This document shows positions 10,526 through 22,438 of a stretch of DNA of 64,000 bases, one piece after another (position 1 is the stretch's first letter; each line of letters begins with the position of its first letter). Both the position numbers and the translations under genes were made by a program. The notes under the pieces were generated by a model, which saw nothing but the letters and a program-made list of their open reading frames with translations, searched no databases and was not told where the DNA came from. Source of the DNA: Xenopus tropicalis (Eukaryota; Chordata; Amphibia; Anura; Pipidae); the NCBI RefSeq assembly GCF_000004195.4, contig NC_030678.2, positions 35,941,701-36,005,700 on the forward strand. The letters are read 5' to 3'.

Positions 10526-12284
10526 CACTATGCTACTTTAATAAATGGCCCTTTATATCTTCCAGCAAAATAAAATGAGGATGTTTATCCCCGTCGGCTT
10601 TTATACAATCGCTTGCCTGTTCCAGAGTTATACACACACTTCCATATTATTATCTAAAGACGGAAAGAAACTTGGATTAACTCCTGTTAATTAGCAATCA
10701 TAGTCATGCATGCATACTTTAAATTGCAAACATCATTAATCTCATGGAGCAAATGGTACTTGTACTTTTCCCCAAAGCAGTAAGATTCTATGTGCTGCTC
10801 CTTCAGAATTACATGGCTCATCCAACATCTTAACAACAGGGAGAGAAAGGCATGAAAACAAACATACACTTAATATACCATATAGTGCAAATTTGAGCTT
10901 ATATTTTTATAGCATAAAATATACGTGAGATCTTACCCTAGATTGTGAGTCCTGTTATAGTTGTAGGATAAAACTCTGCAATCCTGGAAGACCGGAGATT
11001 TGTGAAGACAAAGTCAATATATACGTATATAATACACAAGATGAATATCCTATAAATGATATCCTTATAAACGGTGCTTAATGTCATCAGTTATAATCAA
11101 TGCTTAGTGATGTCATTTCTATCATGTGACTCGTTTAAACTTTTTAATTATAATAAATAAAGTACCCCCTGTTATAGGAGGAAATATGAGGATCTTAAAA
11201 GTCACCTTGGAGTGCCATGAACATGAACTTGGATTTTTATATAAAGAACTTATATAAAGAACTTATATTAAATATCCTAATTTTCCTATAGGAGGAACTC
11301 AAATTACTATATACATACATATATACATACATACACACACACACGTTTGCCCTCTGAATAATTATTTTGTCTGCATAGGAATTATGAAAGGACATGTGGT
11401 ACAGTTTTCCTCACTGAATTGGTTTATTGTCATATTATCAGTAATCTTTTCTAACCTGGTCTGCAACTTTGCACCACTGACAGCCCCAAACCCCTTTCAT
11501 AATCTGAGTAACAGGGCAATGCAGACAACAGAATACAACAGAGATATATAACCTTTTATTTAAAAGAAGGTCCTCAAAACCTGCCACTGTTGCTGGGAAT
11601 ATGCACTCCTCCACCATGTATATTTGCTTGGATTAACCTCAAAAGAGCAGTCGTGGCTTCTCAAATTCTCAGTTTGTAGATTCAACTTTAGTGATTACGA
11701 GTCAAGAGGATACATTAGCATTAAAGTTAGCAAATCCTCTCAAAGCAACTGACAGCAGCAGCTTTCCGCATGTTTCCTCATTGCACAGTCAATCTCACAG
11801 AAGGAAAAAAAACGCAGTTATACAAGATGTATCTGTGACATGGCAGCTGGTTTAAAAGATAAACTTTACGGGGTGCATTAGAAGGCTGTGCTTCAATCTG
11901 ACATTAAAACGGGAAAAGCGTAATTCACTTGCTCAGTGTTTCAAGTGTGCATTTAAAGAGTAAGCTTACTTTGTCTGGGATTTAATAATCAAACTGGTAA
12001 TGGCGCGATGTACACGCAATAAACATATGTGGGATCTATCTGTCAAGGTCAAACTCTACTAAAGATGATGTATTAGGTGCATGGGATGATAAGTGCATCA
12101 AAGTAAAAAATCCTATTGGTTTCAGCTTAGCCCTCTTTTCATTATTTCACAAATTTATCGGCCAAGCAATACCTTACAGAATGTGTTTTGTACAAGATAA
12201 AAACTGTTTAGATCATTTTTGCAGAAAATGTCACCCTGTTTATTGACCCAAATGAGGTCTGAAATAAAAAAGGGTTTGTTCATA
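10526..12284. other. Unassigned stretch with a short ATAC/AC microsatellite
   Basis: A simple repeat of TACATA and CA units lies at about 11,310-11,345. A small direct repeat 'TATATAAAGAACT' occurs at 11,238-11,270. Nothing else is recognised. Confidence 0.45.
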
Positions 12285-12640
12285 GATTCAAAGGAGAAGA
12301 CTCTCTTTGTAAACTTCCCTTCTCAAGAATTTTACCATGTAAAAGGTTTTGTTCAGAGACTCGAAAAAGAAGAATTTCAGGAAAGTTCTTGATAAGAGAA
12401 GTTTACAAACAGGGTTGGGTTGTAGGCAGCTATGCTGCAAGAGGGGAGGGTGTGCAATTAGGAGAGAGCAGGAGCAAGGGATGTTTTTACAGGGAAGGTT
12501 TAGCTCATACATGTAAAGGAGAAGACTAATAGTACCGAGAAGGGATGTTTTCAATCAGCAGAGGTAGTTACCTAGGGCAAAAGAGGGGAGGGCACAAATG
12601 AGAGAGAGAGAACAAAGAACATGTACAATGGAACAGTTTT
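12285..12640 (+). repeat. Decayed left shoulder of the 73-bp satellite
   Basis: At 12,285-12,400, diverged copies of the 73-bp unit can be read: 'TTCAAAGGAGAAGACTCTC', 'TTTTGTTCAGAGACTCGAAA', 'GTTCTTGATAAGAGAAG'. They alternate with a second motif of the type 'CAGTTGCCYAGGG.AAGAGGGGAGGG.G', at about 12,422-12,480 and 12,557-12,612, and seen again at 13,196-13,262. The region therefore has a two-level repeat structure. Confidence 0.7.
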
Positions 12641-13165
12641 GCTCAGAGACTCAAAGGAGAAGACTCTCCTAGTAAAATTCTTGAGAAGAGATGGTTACAA
12701 TGGAAAGGTTTTTGCTCAGAGACTCAAAGGAGAAGACTCTCCTAGTAAAATTCTTGAGAAGAGATGGTTACAATGGAAAGGTTTTTGCTCAGACACTCAA
12801 AGGAGAAGACTCTCCTAGTAAAATTCTTGAGAAGAGATGGTTACAATGGAAAGGTTTTTGCTCAGAGACTCAAAGGAGAAGACTCTCCTAGTAAAATTCT
12901 TGAGAAGAGATGGTTACAATGGAAAGCTTTTTGCTCAGAGACTCAAAGGAGAAGACTCTCCTAGTAAAATTCTTGAGAAGAGATGGTTACAATGGAAAGG
13001 TTTTTGCTCAGAGACTCAAAGGAGAAGACTCTCCTAGTAAAATTCTTGAGAAGAGATGGTTACAATGGCAAGGTTTTTGCTCAGGGACTCAAAGGAGAAG
13101 ACTCTTCTAGTAAAATTCTTGATGTTTACAATGGAAAGGTTTTTGCTCAGGGACTCAAAGGAAAA
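12641..13165 (+). repeat. 73-bp minisatellite, homogenised core array
   Basis: The landmark 'TCAAAGGAGAAGACTCT' starts at 12,651, 12,724, 12,797, 12,870, 12,943, 13,016 and 13,089, exactly 73 bp apart. A final unit starting at 13,155 follows a 66-bp unit that lost 7 bases ('GAAGAGA'-type). Core units differ by only one or a few bases. Because 73 is not a multiple of three, each unit shifts the frame by one and every frame ends at a stop within three units. The string of 66-codon frames here is therefore an artefact. Confidence 0.95.
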
Positions 13166-13353
13166 ACGGTTTCAGGGCTGAAACGAAGGGTAAGCAGCAA
13201 AGGCAGTTGCCCAGGGTACAAGAGGTATGGTGTGTAATAATAAGAGGAAGGGAGCAAATTAAATTTACAGTGAATCAAAGGAGAAGACTCTTAGTAAAAT
13301 TATTGAGATTGTATGTTAATGATAGAAATGTTTTTATTCAGGGATTCAAAGGG
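13166..13353 (+). repeat. Decayed right shoulder of the 73-bp satellite
   Basis: Contains 'GGCAGTTGCCCAGGGTACAA' (the second motif) and one diverged 73-bp unit at about 13,270-13,353 ('ATCAAAGGAGAAGACTCTTA' to 'TTATTCAGGGATTCAAAGGG'). Confidence 0.75.
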
Positions 13354-13650
13354 AAAATCCCCAACCATTGGCTCCTTGGTTGCTCCCCAACCCCTTGGAT
13401 GTTGCTCTCAGTGCCCCCAAAGCAGGTAGTTATTTTTGAATTCCTGACTTGAAGGCAAGTTTTGGTTGAATAAAAACAAAATTTACTACCAAATAAAGCC
13501 CCCTGTAAGCTGATAGTGTGCATAGAGGCTCCCTAATAGCCAATCTTAGCCCTTATTTGGCTCCTCCATGAACTTTTATGGTGCTTGTGTTGCTCTGCAA
13601 GTATTTTTACATTTGACTGTGGCTCATGAGTAAGAAAAGTTGGAGCCCTG
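13354..13650 (+). mobile_element. hAT-like MITE of the 'GATCCCCAACC' family
   Basis: Matches 49,265-49,570 along its length: 'TTGCTCCCCAACCCCTTGG', 'ATTTTTGAATTCCTGACTTG', 'GCAAGTTTTGGTTGAATAAA', 'ATGCTTGTGTTGCTC'-like, and the right end 'GTTGGAGCCCTG'. The extreme left terminus is obscured where it meets the satellite. 'GTTTTTATT' lies at 13,330-13,338 and again at 13,651-13,659; whether this is a target duplication is doubtful because the left copy fits the satellite unit. Confidence 0.8.
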
Positions 13651-13919
13651 GTTTTTATTAATTACTAATCAGTCTTATATCATGACATTTATATTCTGTA
13701 TATACAGTATATTTTGCATTGGTCTCTTAAGTCAGTAAGCAGCACAGAGCATGAGCAGTGAATCAGCAGAAAAGAAGATGGGGAGCCCTGGGGGTATCTT
13801 GGGGGCACAGATCTTCCCTGCTAAAGAGCTGTGGGTGCCTTGGGCTGGTACAGAAGCACAAAACATTATGTGCAACATTTCTGCCCTACCTCTTCAGTTA
13901 AATTTTAGTTTGCCTTTAA
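13651..13919 (+). mobile_element. T2/Kolobok-like MITE, right part
   Basis: Matches 60,757-61,217 (minus its LINE insertion): 'TATTAATTACTAATCAG', 'ACATTTATATTCTGTATATA', 'GCACAGATCTTCCCT', 'GTACAGAAGCACAAAACAT'. It ends in CCTTTAA (TTAA at 13,916-13,919), the terminus typical of T2-type elements, which duplicate TTAA. The left part is missing and the sequence starts directly at the hAT boundary. Confidence 0.75.
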
Positions 13920-15632
13920 GGGCATCAGTGGAAACCATGATTCTGTAAACGTAGTGGCCCTCCAAGCATTCTCAGCCATATACTAAATATATATCATTTT
14001 GGCTGACCTACAGTCATATAAAAAAGCTACAGGGATGAGAGAGAAAACAACAGAAGTATGCACCTTAAAGGCATATTTAATAAAGTGCGTATTAATGCCA
14101 AAAAGCGTGAAATTAAATACATTTTACAAAAGCTGTGACATTTAAATCAGAAAGCCTATGGGTGCACTATACACCATAAAGAAAGCAAATTCCATTGCAG
14201 TGTAGGGGGAAAAAGAGGCTCAAGGGTAGAAAAATCTAATAAAGTTGCAAAAGAATTTGTGAACCATCACTTATCAACAATCTATTTAACCTCTGCTGTT
14301 GTTTGCTAATCTGTTTCACAAATATCTTTTAATCTTTTCTTACAGTTGTCTGCATATTTACCAGTGGATCTGGGAGTTCCACAACCAATATTCCATCTCC
14401 AAACAACGCACTCATGCTGTGAGTCACTGTCAGATTTCCCCTGCTCTAATTGGCTGATTCCAGCATGTGTCAGCAAGTTACAGTGCACTACTGATGCACA
14501 GCATGGCTGAAGCACAAAAATAAGTTAGGGTGAGGAAGCACTCTCATAAACAATTTATGTTTCTTTTTCTCAAGAAAACCTTCTTGTGAAAAAAGATTAT
14601 TGCGCATACGCTATAGTTTAGTGCTTTTTTATAACAGCAACAGTTCCTTTAATATATTTCCTCTGCTTTTTTACATAAACTTTTATTTGCAGCTTTGCAG
14701 CTGTTTCAAAGTGTACTGAACATCCTGTGTTTAAACAGCGATGGTAAAAAGTAGAAAATTGTATTTTAATTAGAGCTTCATAAAGCGGAGTCCCTAGCGA
14801 GAATGCATTATGGTAGGGTTCTCAGTTGCACACCTTTATAACTAGCCAAGATATTGCTCCATGCATTAGAGATCTATTACAGCTGTGACAGAGGACAGTG
14901 TTATACTAAAGGGTTTTTCTTTAGGTGTGAAAATGATTCCTGCATCTGAGCAGCCAAAGGGCTGAGAGTTATGTATCAACCTCCAGTACATAAGCCCCCA
15001 AGCCATGTCCCTTTAAAAGTATATCATGAGGGTGTCTTGTCTGTCTATCTGCTCAAGTCAGATAAAAGCTGCTGCACTGGAATTTAATAAGATTACATTG
15101 ATTTTTCAAAAATAAAAACTGCCAGAAATCTTTCAAACTAGTCTGACTGACATGAATAGACCTGATTAAAGTCTGCATTGTATGTGATGCCTATGCCTAT
15201 GGTTTGCCCACCACCATAAACCCCCAGTTAACACGCTACACCCACTAATTACACCCCCCCCAATTGCACCCAAGAAACCTGCCTCTTTTGCCTACCCCTA
15301 GTTCTGGCCCTACTAAGGGCTGCTGATATGGCCTGCTAAGCTGGTCAATGACTTCTGCAGTCTGCAATCTGTAAGAGAAATTAAAAAAATATTTATAAAA
15401 ATAACCCCTGTTCTTTGAATGCTGCCTACACACTTTTAGTGAGATCCTTTACTACAACGGAGACCCTTGTGGACTACCACTAAGAACAAGCAGAAATGTT
15501 TGGGACACCCAAACATTTGTACTTTTTGGGGGGTTGCTTAGCTTCCTGGCTTTACTCTCAATCAGTCCCTCAGTCAATCTCATAGTAGCTCCTTCTTCTC
15601 TTTGTTATGGCAAACTGTGTCCTCAGCAATTC
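13920..15632. other. Unassigned non-coding stretch
   Basis: No intact element recognised. A possible decayed hAT end lies near 15,285-15,315 ('CCCCTAGTTCTGGCCCT'). Confidence 0.35.
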
Positions 15633-15837
15633 TAAGGGCAAAGACACACAGCGCCACTTGTAGCATCTACTTGTTGTGGCTACTAAAATAGACAATGCTG
15701 ATCATTTACTGATACTTGTCTCTACGGGTGTTTTAGCAGAGGCAATTATAAGTATTGACTATGGCAGGGTATTTTCTGGAGTTTAGTAGCCTTGAAAAAG
15801 TAGCTACTACTAGTAGCCCAGTGTGTCTTCACCCTAA
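15633..15837 (+). mobile_element. Harbinger-like MITE, 'GGGCAAAGACACAC' family
   Basis: A 199-bp element at 15,636-15,834 with ends 'GGGCAAAGACACACAGCG' and 'CCAGTGTGTCTTCACCC', flanked by TAA on both sides (15,633-15,635 and 15,835-15,837). The interior is partly palindromic, with 'AGTAGC'/'GCTACT' motifs. TAA duplication fits the PIF/Harbinger superfamily. Non-coding. Confidence 0.8.
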
Positions 15838-18775
15838 GACCCTAGGAGTCCTACCACAGGCAAGTAGCCTTCCTACTCTGTATCATACTCAGAAAGGTAA
15901 TATAAAACTTCTAATTATGGTTAATTACAGCCTTTCTGTGAAAAGTCAGGTCCAATCTCTTAGCCTGACCAGTGGAATGGCGTGTCTGACCCATCAGTTC
16001 CTTCCATAACACTCCAGCTTTCAGGGCCCAGCAGCAAAGTCCTTTTCAGAGAAAATGTTCTCAATTTAGTAGCATTTACTTTACACAATGTTTTACTCAC
16101 CTTTTTGTTATCCTGAGTCAATGGAAGGAACCTGAATACATTTTCACTTGATAAAAATAAGCAGCATTCTTTATTAAGAAGCAAAACTCTTATACTGTGA
16201 GTCAGTGGGAGATGTGAAACACAGCAACCACACATTGACCAAGGCAGGTCACAATAACAATAAGCTCAAAAATGGCAATAAAACATGAAGTAGACAAAGC
16301 AGAAAGGTTGAACTCTGATCAGCTATAAGTCATATCCTTCAGCTTCTACCCACAATATGAAATAAAATATCTTGACCCCACTGAGTTCCTCTTTAAGGCA
16401 AAGCGTAACATTAATGATTTCAGAAAAACCAAGGGTCAGAAAAGAACATAAGGAATGTGAAGAAAACATTGATTTTATGATGTCTAAAGAATGCAACCAG
16501 AAGTAGTATGGGTAGAAAAAATACCATGTAAATCATTCTATTCTAGTGCTATTCCACTATAGAGGCCTAACAAATCATACATTTTGAAACCTTTCTTTAT
16601 AGAAGCATATTGTGGGCATTCTGTCTGAAGTGTTCTGTTGATCCAATTTGTACTCTACCTTAAATCCGTTGTTTGTTATATAAGAAGCTTTGTCATTTCC
16701 TGAATAGGTACTTACAGCCTCAGAACATCAAGATCGGCTCTTGTGGAACTTTTCTTTGGCCTTGGGACTATTTAGATATTCTCCAAGTGATTGAAATGGC
16801 ATCTATAAAGAAAAGTGGGACTTGGATGTTGCTCCAAAGTACTTGGATTAGACGTTGCTCCAATATAGGAACATATTTGCACTCTCTCAGTCTGTTATTA
16901 ATCAGCTTTTCAGGACACTCAACCAATAACCTAGACCTCAGGCTTGTGCTCTTTGGCATATTCATTTTATGCCTTTGGCCAGAATTCTGTGCTGCTTTTA
17001 TCAAGGGGCCACAATGTTCTTGCAGAACTGTGCTCAGTACAAGGAATGTGTGTGCTGATATAACTTTATCTCATCTCTCCTAAAACAACTACAGGCAGCT
17101 GGCACTTCCCCAGTCTTGTCATACATACAAACCCCTGAAACATTTTGGTCAGATTATGACATTTTTGCAATGTTGCCATAGCAATGTAGTTGCACAGACA
17201 GCGATATGTTTCCAATCTCAGAAAGAAAATGGCAATTTGGGATTTGTACAACAACCATTTCAAATGTCAAAATATAGTTAGGATGGATGTATTCATTTGA
17301 GACGGGCCACTCTGGAAATTAGAGAGCTTTAATAAGGCTGGAGATGATGTATCATAACTAACCTTCACAGTACCGAATATGTATATTGCTGGTCGTTTTG
17401 ATTGCAGAGAAGATGCGTTATGGTTTAATGTTGCCAAAGTGCATATTAAACAAAGTGAACATCACGTTTTATCGGCTGATTCATGTTTATTACCTTTGGT
17501 TTAAGGCCCATTTGAATGCAGTTCAGCACTTGGACAAGCAAAGTGTCTAATACATTCTATCACAATTCATGGACTGAAATGAACAACAATATTAATTATG
17601 AGCCAAAGACACATATCACATGGAAATTTAGCAATGACACATTTTAGATAATACACCTTATGAACTCTTTTACAAAGGCCAGAAACATCCCAACTGGGGT
17701 TGCATGAACTGGAGGCGGGACTGGAACTGTATATTAACAAAAGAGTCAAGAAATGTCAGGCAATGCTTGTGCCTAAGGTCCCCATCACACTGACACATAC
17801 TAGGGTACATTTCATGAGAAGCCAATTTACTAGTCTGTATGTTTCCAAACTTTGCTTAAATAATATATTGTTTAATAGAAGATACTGTAGTATCTGACAA
17901 AGCCACTGTGCCAGAGAAGCCAGCGCTCCAGTACCATTTCCCCATAGGAGTATGGTAGGTCAGTGTATTACCTATTGATCTGCGTGTCCCTAGATGACTC
18001 CTACAGCTCAGTTCATTCACATTCCGGAGGAACCTCCATTATCAAATCTCACCCATAGGTCGGTATAATGAATAGAATACAGGAGGGGCGCCAGAGTGAG
18101 CAGAAGAGTAATGCAAAGGTGGCATTTTTACAGCAGAAAGAAAAAAATTATTATAAAGAAAACAAAATAAGGGAAAAATGAAGGTTTTATTATAGTCATA
18201 CAATGCCGCTTACAGGGCCAAAGGGTTCTGACCTAGCTATATTGGGGCCCAGATCTTGTAGAAAATATATGTTATTTAAGGATGTCCAACCTGCATGTCT
18301 ATAATTAAATGTGGGGGTGGTCTTGTGATTCTGACTGGGAAATGTTCTCTAAATCTGTCCCTGGCAGCATTAATATGTGCAGTGTTATTCATTATTCTTG
18401 TGATGAATCGGTGATGACGATGATAGTGATGAAACTTCATTGCATTCCTTTAAGTAAACAAGCAGATATTTCCTCCATATTTCCCACCTCCCCCGCCCGC
18501 CACTTCTGTAGCACTCGCTATCACGATGAGCAGTTCATGTATCACAGCTATTAGATCATTTTTAAAGTCATAAACTTGAGTTCCTATAAGTGGAACTTAG
18601 CAGAGGGTTTGATTAATAAGTCTAATTACTCCGCAGCTCCATAACTGTTTCATTGCTTCTACGTGAAGAGACGAAGTTGAGAAGCCTGAAAGTGCGGCTC
18701 TAAACCAGCCAATTGCAAGGGAAAACTGGCTTACATACCTTTCTCTCCTCCAACTGTCCTCCAAGAATACAATGG
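15838..18775. other. Unassigned non-coding stretch
   Basis: About 2.9 kb with no recognised repeat. The 136-codon frame at 16,673-17,083 has no domain I recognise and is matched by a minus-strand frame over the same bases, so I do not call it a gene. Confidence 0.4.
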
Positions 18776-19378
18776 GGCTTATTTATCAACTCTGGGCAAA
18801 TCTGCACCTACGCAGTAAACCATAGCAACCAGTAATTAGCCGTAGGTAGAACCACTGTTTGACTGGTTACTGTGGGTCTATTAATGTGGCTGAATTACTA
18901 GGTTCTTAATTGCATAAGTGCAGTTTGCCCGCAGCCAGTTAGAAAGTAGCTTTGATCTACTGTATCTACTACTAAGTGAGAAAATTAAAGTAACAATATG
19001 ATTGGTTGTTATGTTTAACTATACTATATCAGTTTAGCACATATATCAGTAAAACAGCCCTACCATCTCTTTTACTGGGGTCAGTGTTTACCTGAGAGCA
19101 TGCTGTTACCCAGTCTCAGTGGGGCAAATGAGCCCAGCTCTGGTGCAGTTACCCATGGCAACCAATCAGCAATTAGTTTTAACCAGTCTACTGCAAGTGA
19201 TACTAATTTTCTCTTTCTGTGGGTTACTGTATAGGTACAAATATGCCCAATGTTCTTAATGAGACCTACCGTTGCAGGATTAAAAGTTCTTAAAGTCTGC
19301 TATAGGAAGGAAAATGCAAGAAAATCTGATTGGTTGCAATGGGTTTCTGTAAAGGGGCAACTTTAAGTATCAACTACA
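18776..19378. repeat. Decayed 'ATAGCAACCAATCAG' type repeats
   Basis: Three segments carry the motif and its inverse: 18,776-18,905 ('CCATAGCAACCAGTAATTAG', later 'GACTGGTTACTGTG'), 19,117-19,240 ('CATGGCAACCAATCAGC') and 19,300-19,350 ('TCTGATTGGTTGCAATGGG'). They resemble the palindromic MITE at 30,714-30,890. Boundaries are not clear. Confidence 0.45.
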
Positions 19379-19379
19379 G

Positions 19380-20448
19380 TACCTCACAGAAGGTTAATGA
19401 TCAAATTAAGGAATATTGGCCTAGAACATAATATTTGTAATTGGATAGAGAACTGGCTGAAGGATAGAGTACAAAGAGTGGTGGTAAATGGAACATTTTC
19501 TAATTGGACCAGTGTGGTTAGTGGAGTACCGCAGGGGTCAGTCCTTGGTCCTTTGCTTTTTAACTTGTTTATTAATGACCTTGAGGTGGGCATAGACAGT
19601 ACTGTTTCTATTTTTGCTGATGACACAAAATTGTGCAAAACTATAAGTTCCATGCAGGATGCTGCTGCTTTGCAGAGCGATTTGACAAAATTAGATAACT
19701 GGGCAGCAAACTGGAAAATGAGGTTCAATGTTGATAAGTGCAAAGTTATGCACTTTGGTAGAAATAATATAAACGCAAACTATCTACTGAATGGTAGTGT
19801 GTTGGAGGCATCCTTAATGGAGAAGGATCTAGGGGTTTTTGTTGATAACAAGTTGTCTAATGCCAGGCAGTGTCATTCTGTGGCTACTAAAGCAAATAAA
19901 GTGCTGTCTTGTATAAAAAAGGGCATTGACTCAAGGGATGAGAACATAATTTTGCCCCTTTATAGGTCCCTGGTAAGGCCTCACCTTGAGTATGCAGTGC
20001 AGTTTTGGGCTCCAGTCCTTAAGAAGGATATTAATGAGCTGGAGAGAGTGCAGAGACTGCAACTAAACTGGTTAAGGGGATGGAAGATTTTAACTATGAG
20101 GTGAGACTGTCAAGGTTGGGGTTGTTCTCTCTGGAAAAGAGGCGCTTGCGAGGGGACATGATTACTCTGTACAAGTACATTAGAGGGGATTATAGGCAGT
20201 TGGGGGATGTTCTTTTTTCCCATAAAAACAATCAGCGCACCAGAGGTCACCCCTTTAGATTAGAGGAAAGGAGCTTCCATATGAAGCAGCGTAGGTGGTT
20301 TTTCACGGTGAGGGCAGTGAGGTTGTGGAATGCCCTTCCTAGTGATGTGGTAATGGCAGATTCTGTTAATGCCTTTAAGAGGGGCCTGGATGAGTTCTTG
20401 ATCAATCAGAATATCCAAGGCTATTGTGATACTAATATCTACAGTTAG
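19380..20448 (+). pseudogene. LINE reverse transcriptase fragment, frameshifted (copy B)
   Basis: Two frames, 19,397-20,104 and 20,080-20,448, together cover the C-terminal half of the RT and the downstream region. In the first are 'GVPQGSVLGPLLFNLFIND' (residues about 43-61) and the catalytic FADD box (about 73-76), then 'KCKVMHFGR' and 'KDLGVFVDNKLS'. The second begins near 'YEVRLSRLGLFSLEKRRLRG' and ends at the normal stop. The frame changes because one G is missing near 20,058: 'GAGACTGCAAC' here, 'GAGACGTGCAAC' in the other copy. The fingers region of the RT and the endonuclease are absent. Function would have been target-primed reverse transcription; this copy is dead. Confidence 0.9.
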
Positions 20449-20605
20449 TACTAGTGGTTGTATATATAGTTTATGTATGTGAGTGTATAGATTGGTAGGT
20501 GTGGGTTAAGTGTGCTGGGTTTACTTGGATGGGTTGAACTTGATGGACACTGGTCTTTTTTCAACCCTATGTAACTATGTAACTATGTAACTACTATGTA
20601 ACTAC
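19380..20605 (+). mobile_element. CR1/L2-type LINE, 5'-truncated (copy B)
   Basis: A 1.2-kb copy starting within the RT domain and running through the ORF end and 3' UTR to the tail, which repeats ATGTAACT several times (20,570-20,605). It is very similar to the inverted copy at 25,066-26,257. The two copies begin within a few bases of each other in the element ('CACAGAAGGTTAAT'). Confidence 0.9.
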
Positions 20606-22438
20606 CCATTCTTAGATCTCCTAAACAAAAATATTACTTCCCTCCTCAGCTTTGGATCCCATGCTTCCTAAATTCAATTTTTTGGATAACTTTGGTAATA
20701 CCAACACCTTTCTTGGATATCCAAAATATAGATTATTATCTACCATTAGACCCTGAGCTGGTAGTCAGCAAGATGTCAACTTACCCCGTGTTGTTAGGTT
20801 GAAAATGATCCAGTCCTGGATTTTTTAAAAAACTTTAATTTCTCTTCGATAAAATGCCCATAGTGGATTATTATCACTTTAATGACATAGTTAGTTGATA
20901 TCGCTGAGCCAATACATCACAGCAGCCCAGCAGACAAAGCATTGTCTGCCCCCCTCACCTCTTTACCTGGTCCTTAAAAACCTCTGGACAGAAAGACTGT
21001 AGCAATGAGACAATAGGTACAGTATTTATGTATATCAGAGTAAGGACACAGAAATGTCTCCCAGCTTTGAAGAAACCAAGTTTTGCCAAGATGTATAGTG
21101 GGGTTTATGAATGGTATACAATTATCTACTGTATTTGTTATAAGTGCATAATACTGGTCATCTTCCCATGTTTTGGGTCATAGAAAGATTCTGCTGGTTA
21201 GCCAGTATCCTCTACAGAACCCATTGGACCATGCAATATGACTGAACCACCTCTGGCTGCAACCTATGGTGACCTGTTATGAGCAAAAGCCGACGCTCTC
21301 GGATACTGCAGTGAAGCAACTGTGAGTTCTGATTGATTCTGGGAATCAAAGATCCTGTTTCTGAGCAAAATGCCAATAAATATGAAGTTTGCAGTCAAGT
21401 GATGATAATAATGCACCTTGATTATATTGTGTAAGCCGAGCTGCCTCCAGCCTGCCTCTTTCATTCAGAACATGACACCAATCTCCAGACATTAATGAAT
21501 ATACCAATATCCTCCCGTACCATTAAAGCATCTTTCTGAAGTTCCAGAGGTAGCTTTGGTGCAAAACACAGCAATAGATCCTGCTATATTATACAATAGG
21601 GAAGCGTTAAATATGCTGCAACTGCAAATAAAAATAAATAGACCCCCCCCCAACTAAGCCTCCCCTTCCAATATCTCCCCCTGCATTGCCCATTTCTATA
21701 GTTCGCCTACTAATTACAGATGCATAATCTGCAATCAGGACGCGTCATGACAAAACGCAGCTCTAATGAAGGCATTTATCTTGCGCCAGCTGCCATTTTG
21801 GTGACTCATTGCATCCTACTAATCCCCATAACACTTTGGTATTTTTTTTCCCAGACAGGGGCAGCATCCACACAATTAGCGGGGTGATAAATATTCCAGG
21901 GAAGGACAGACTGTGTTCTCCATAGCTTCTCCAGACAGACTCAGAACAAGTGACCCCTGGAGATACAAGTTTTTCTTTCCCCTCCGGCACAAGATTGGCT
22001 TTTAATAGCACATGAAGGTAGGAATATTGCTGTTCCAGATAACTCTGCAGCTGTCACAATAGAGAAGACTCGTCTGACAGGGAATTATCAGCACTTACAG
22101 TATCATGTAATCACATCAAAAGGAGATTCGCCTGCACCTTAGCTCCCCATTCCAGACCTCTCCTGCTATAATAATGGGGCAGTGCTTCTGAGAGCACAGA
22201 TTAGTGAGAATAGCGCAGCCTGCCCAAATACACAGCTATAGCTCTAAATCCACCCTGAGGCATCGGCATTACACCAACGCACGCCCTGACCTGAAATGCC
22301 GTGTTAGACTGCACATCTCACAGACCAATTAACCCCTTCTCTCTTCATATCCTGTCTTTGAAAAGTATACAGATGCTGCCCTTGATCCAAAATGTATAAT
22401 GCCACAATCACATCAAAGATAAAGCAGGTCTTAAACTC
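20606..22438. other. Unassigned non-coding stretch
   Basis: No repeat family or gene recognised. Confidence 0.35.

Noticed and set aside
12621..13237. Series of 66- to 84-codon plus-strand frames
   Set aside because: They repeat every 73 bp in shifting frames and arise only from the minisatellite.
16673..17083. 136-codon plus-strand frame
   Set aside because: No recognisable motif, and a minus-strand frame covers the same bases.
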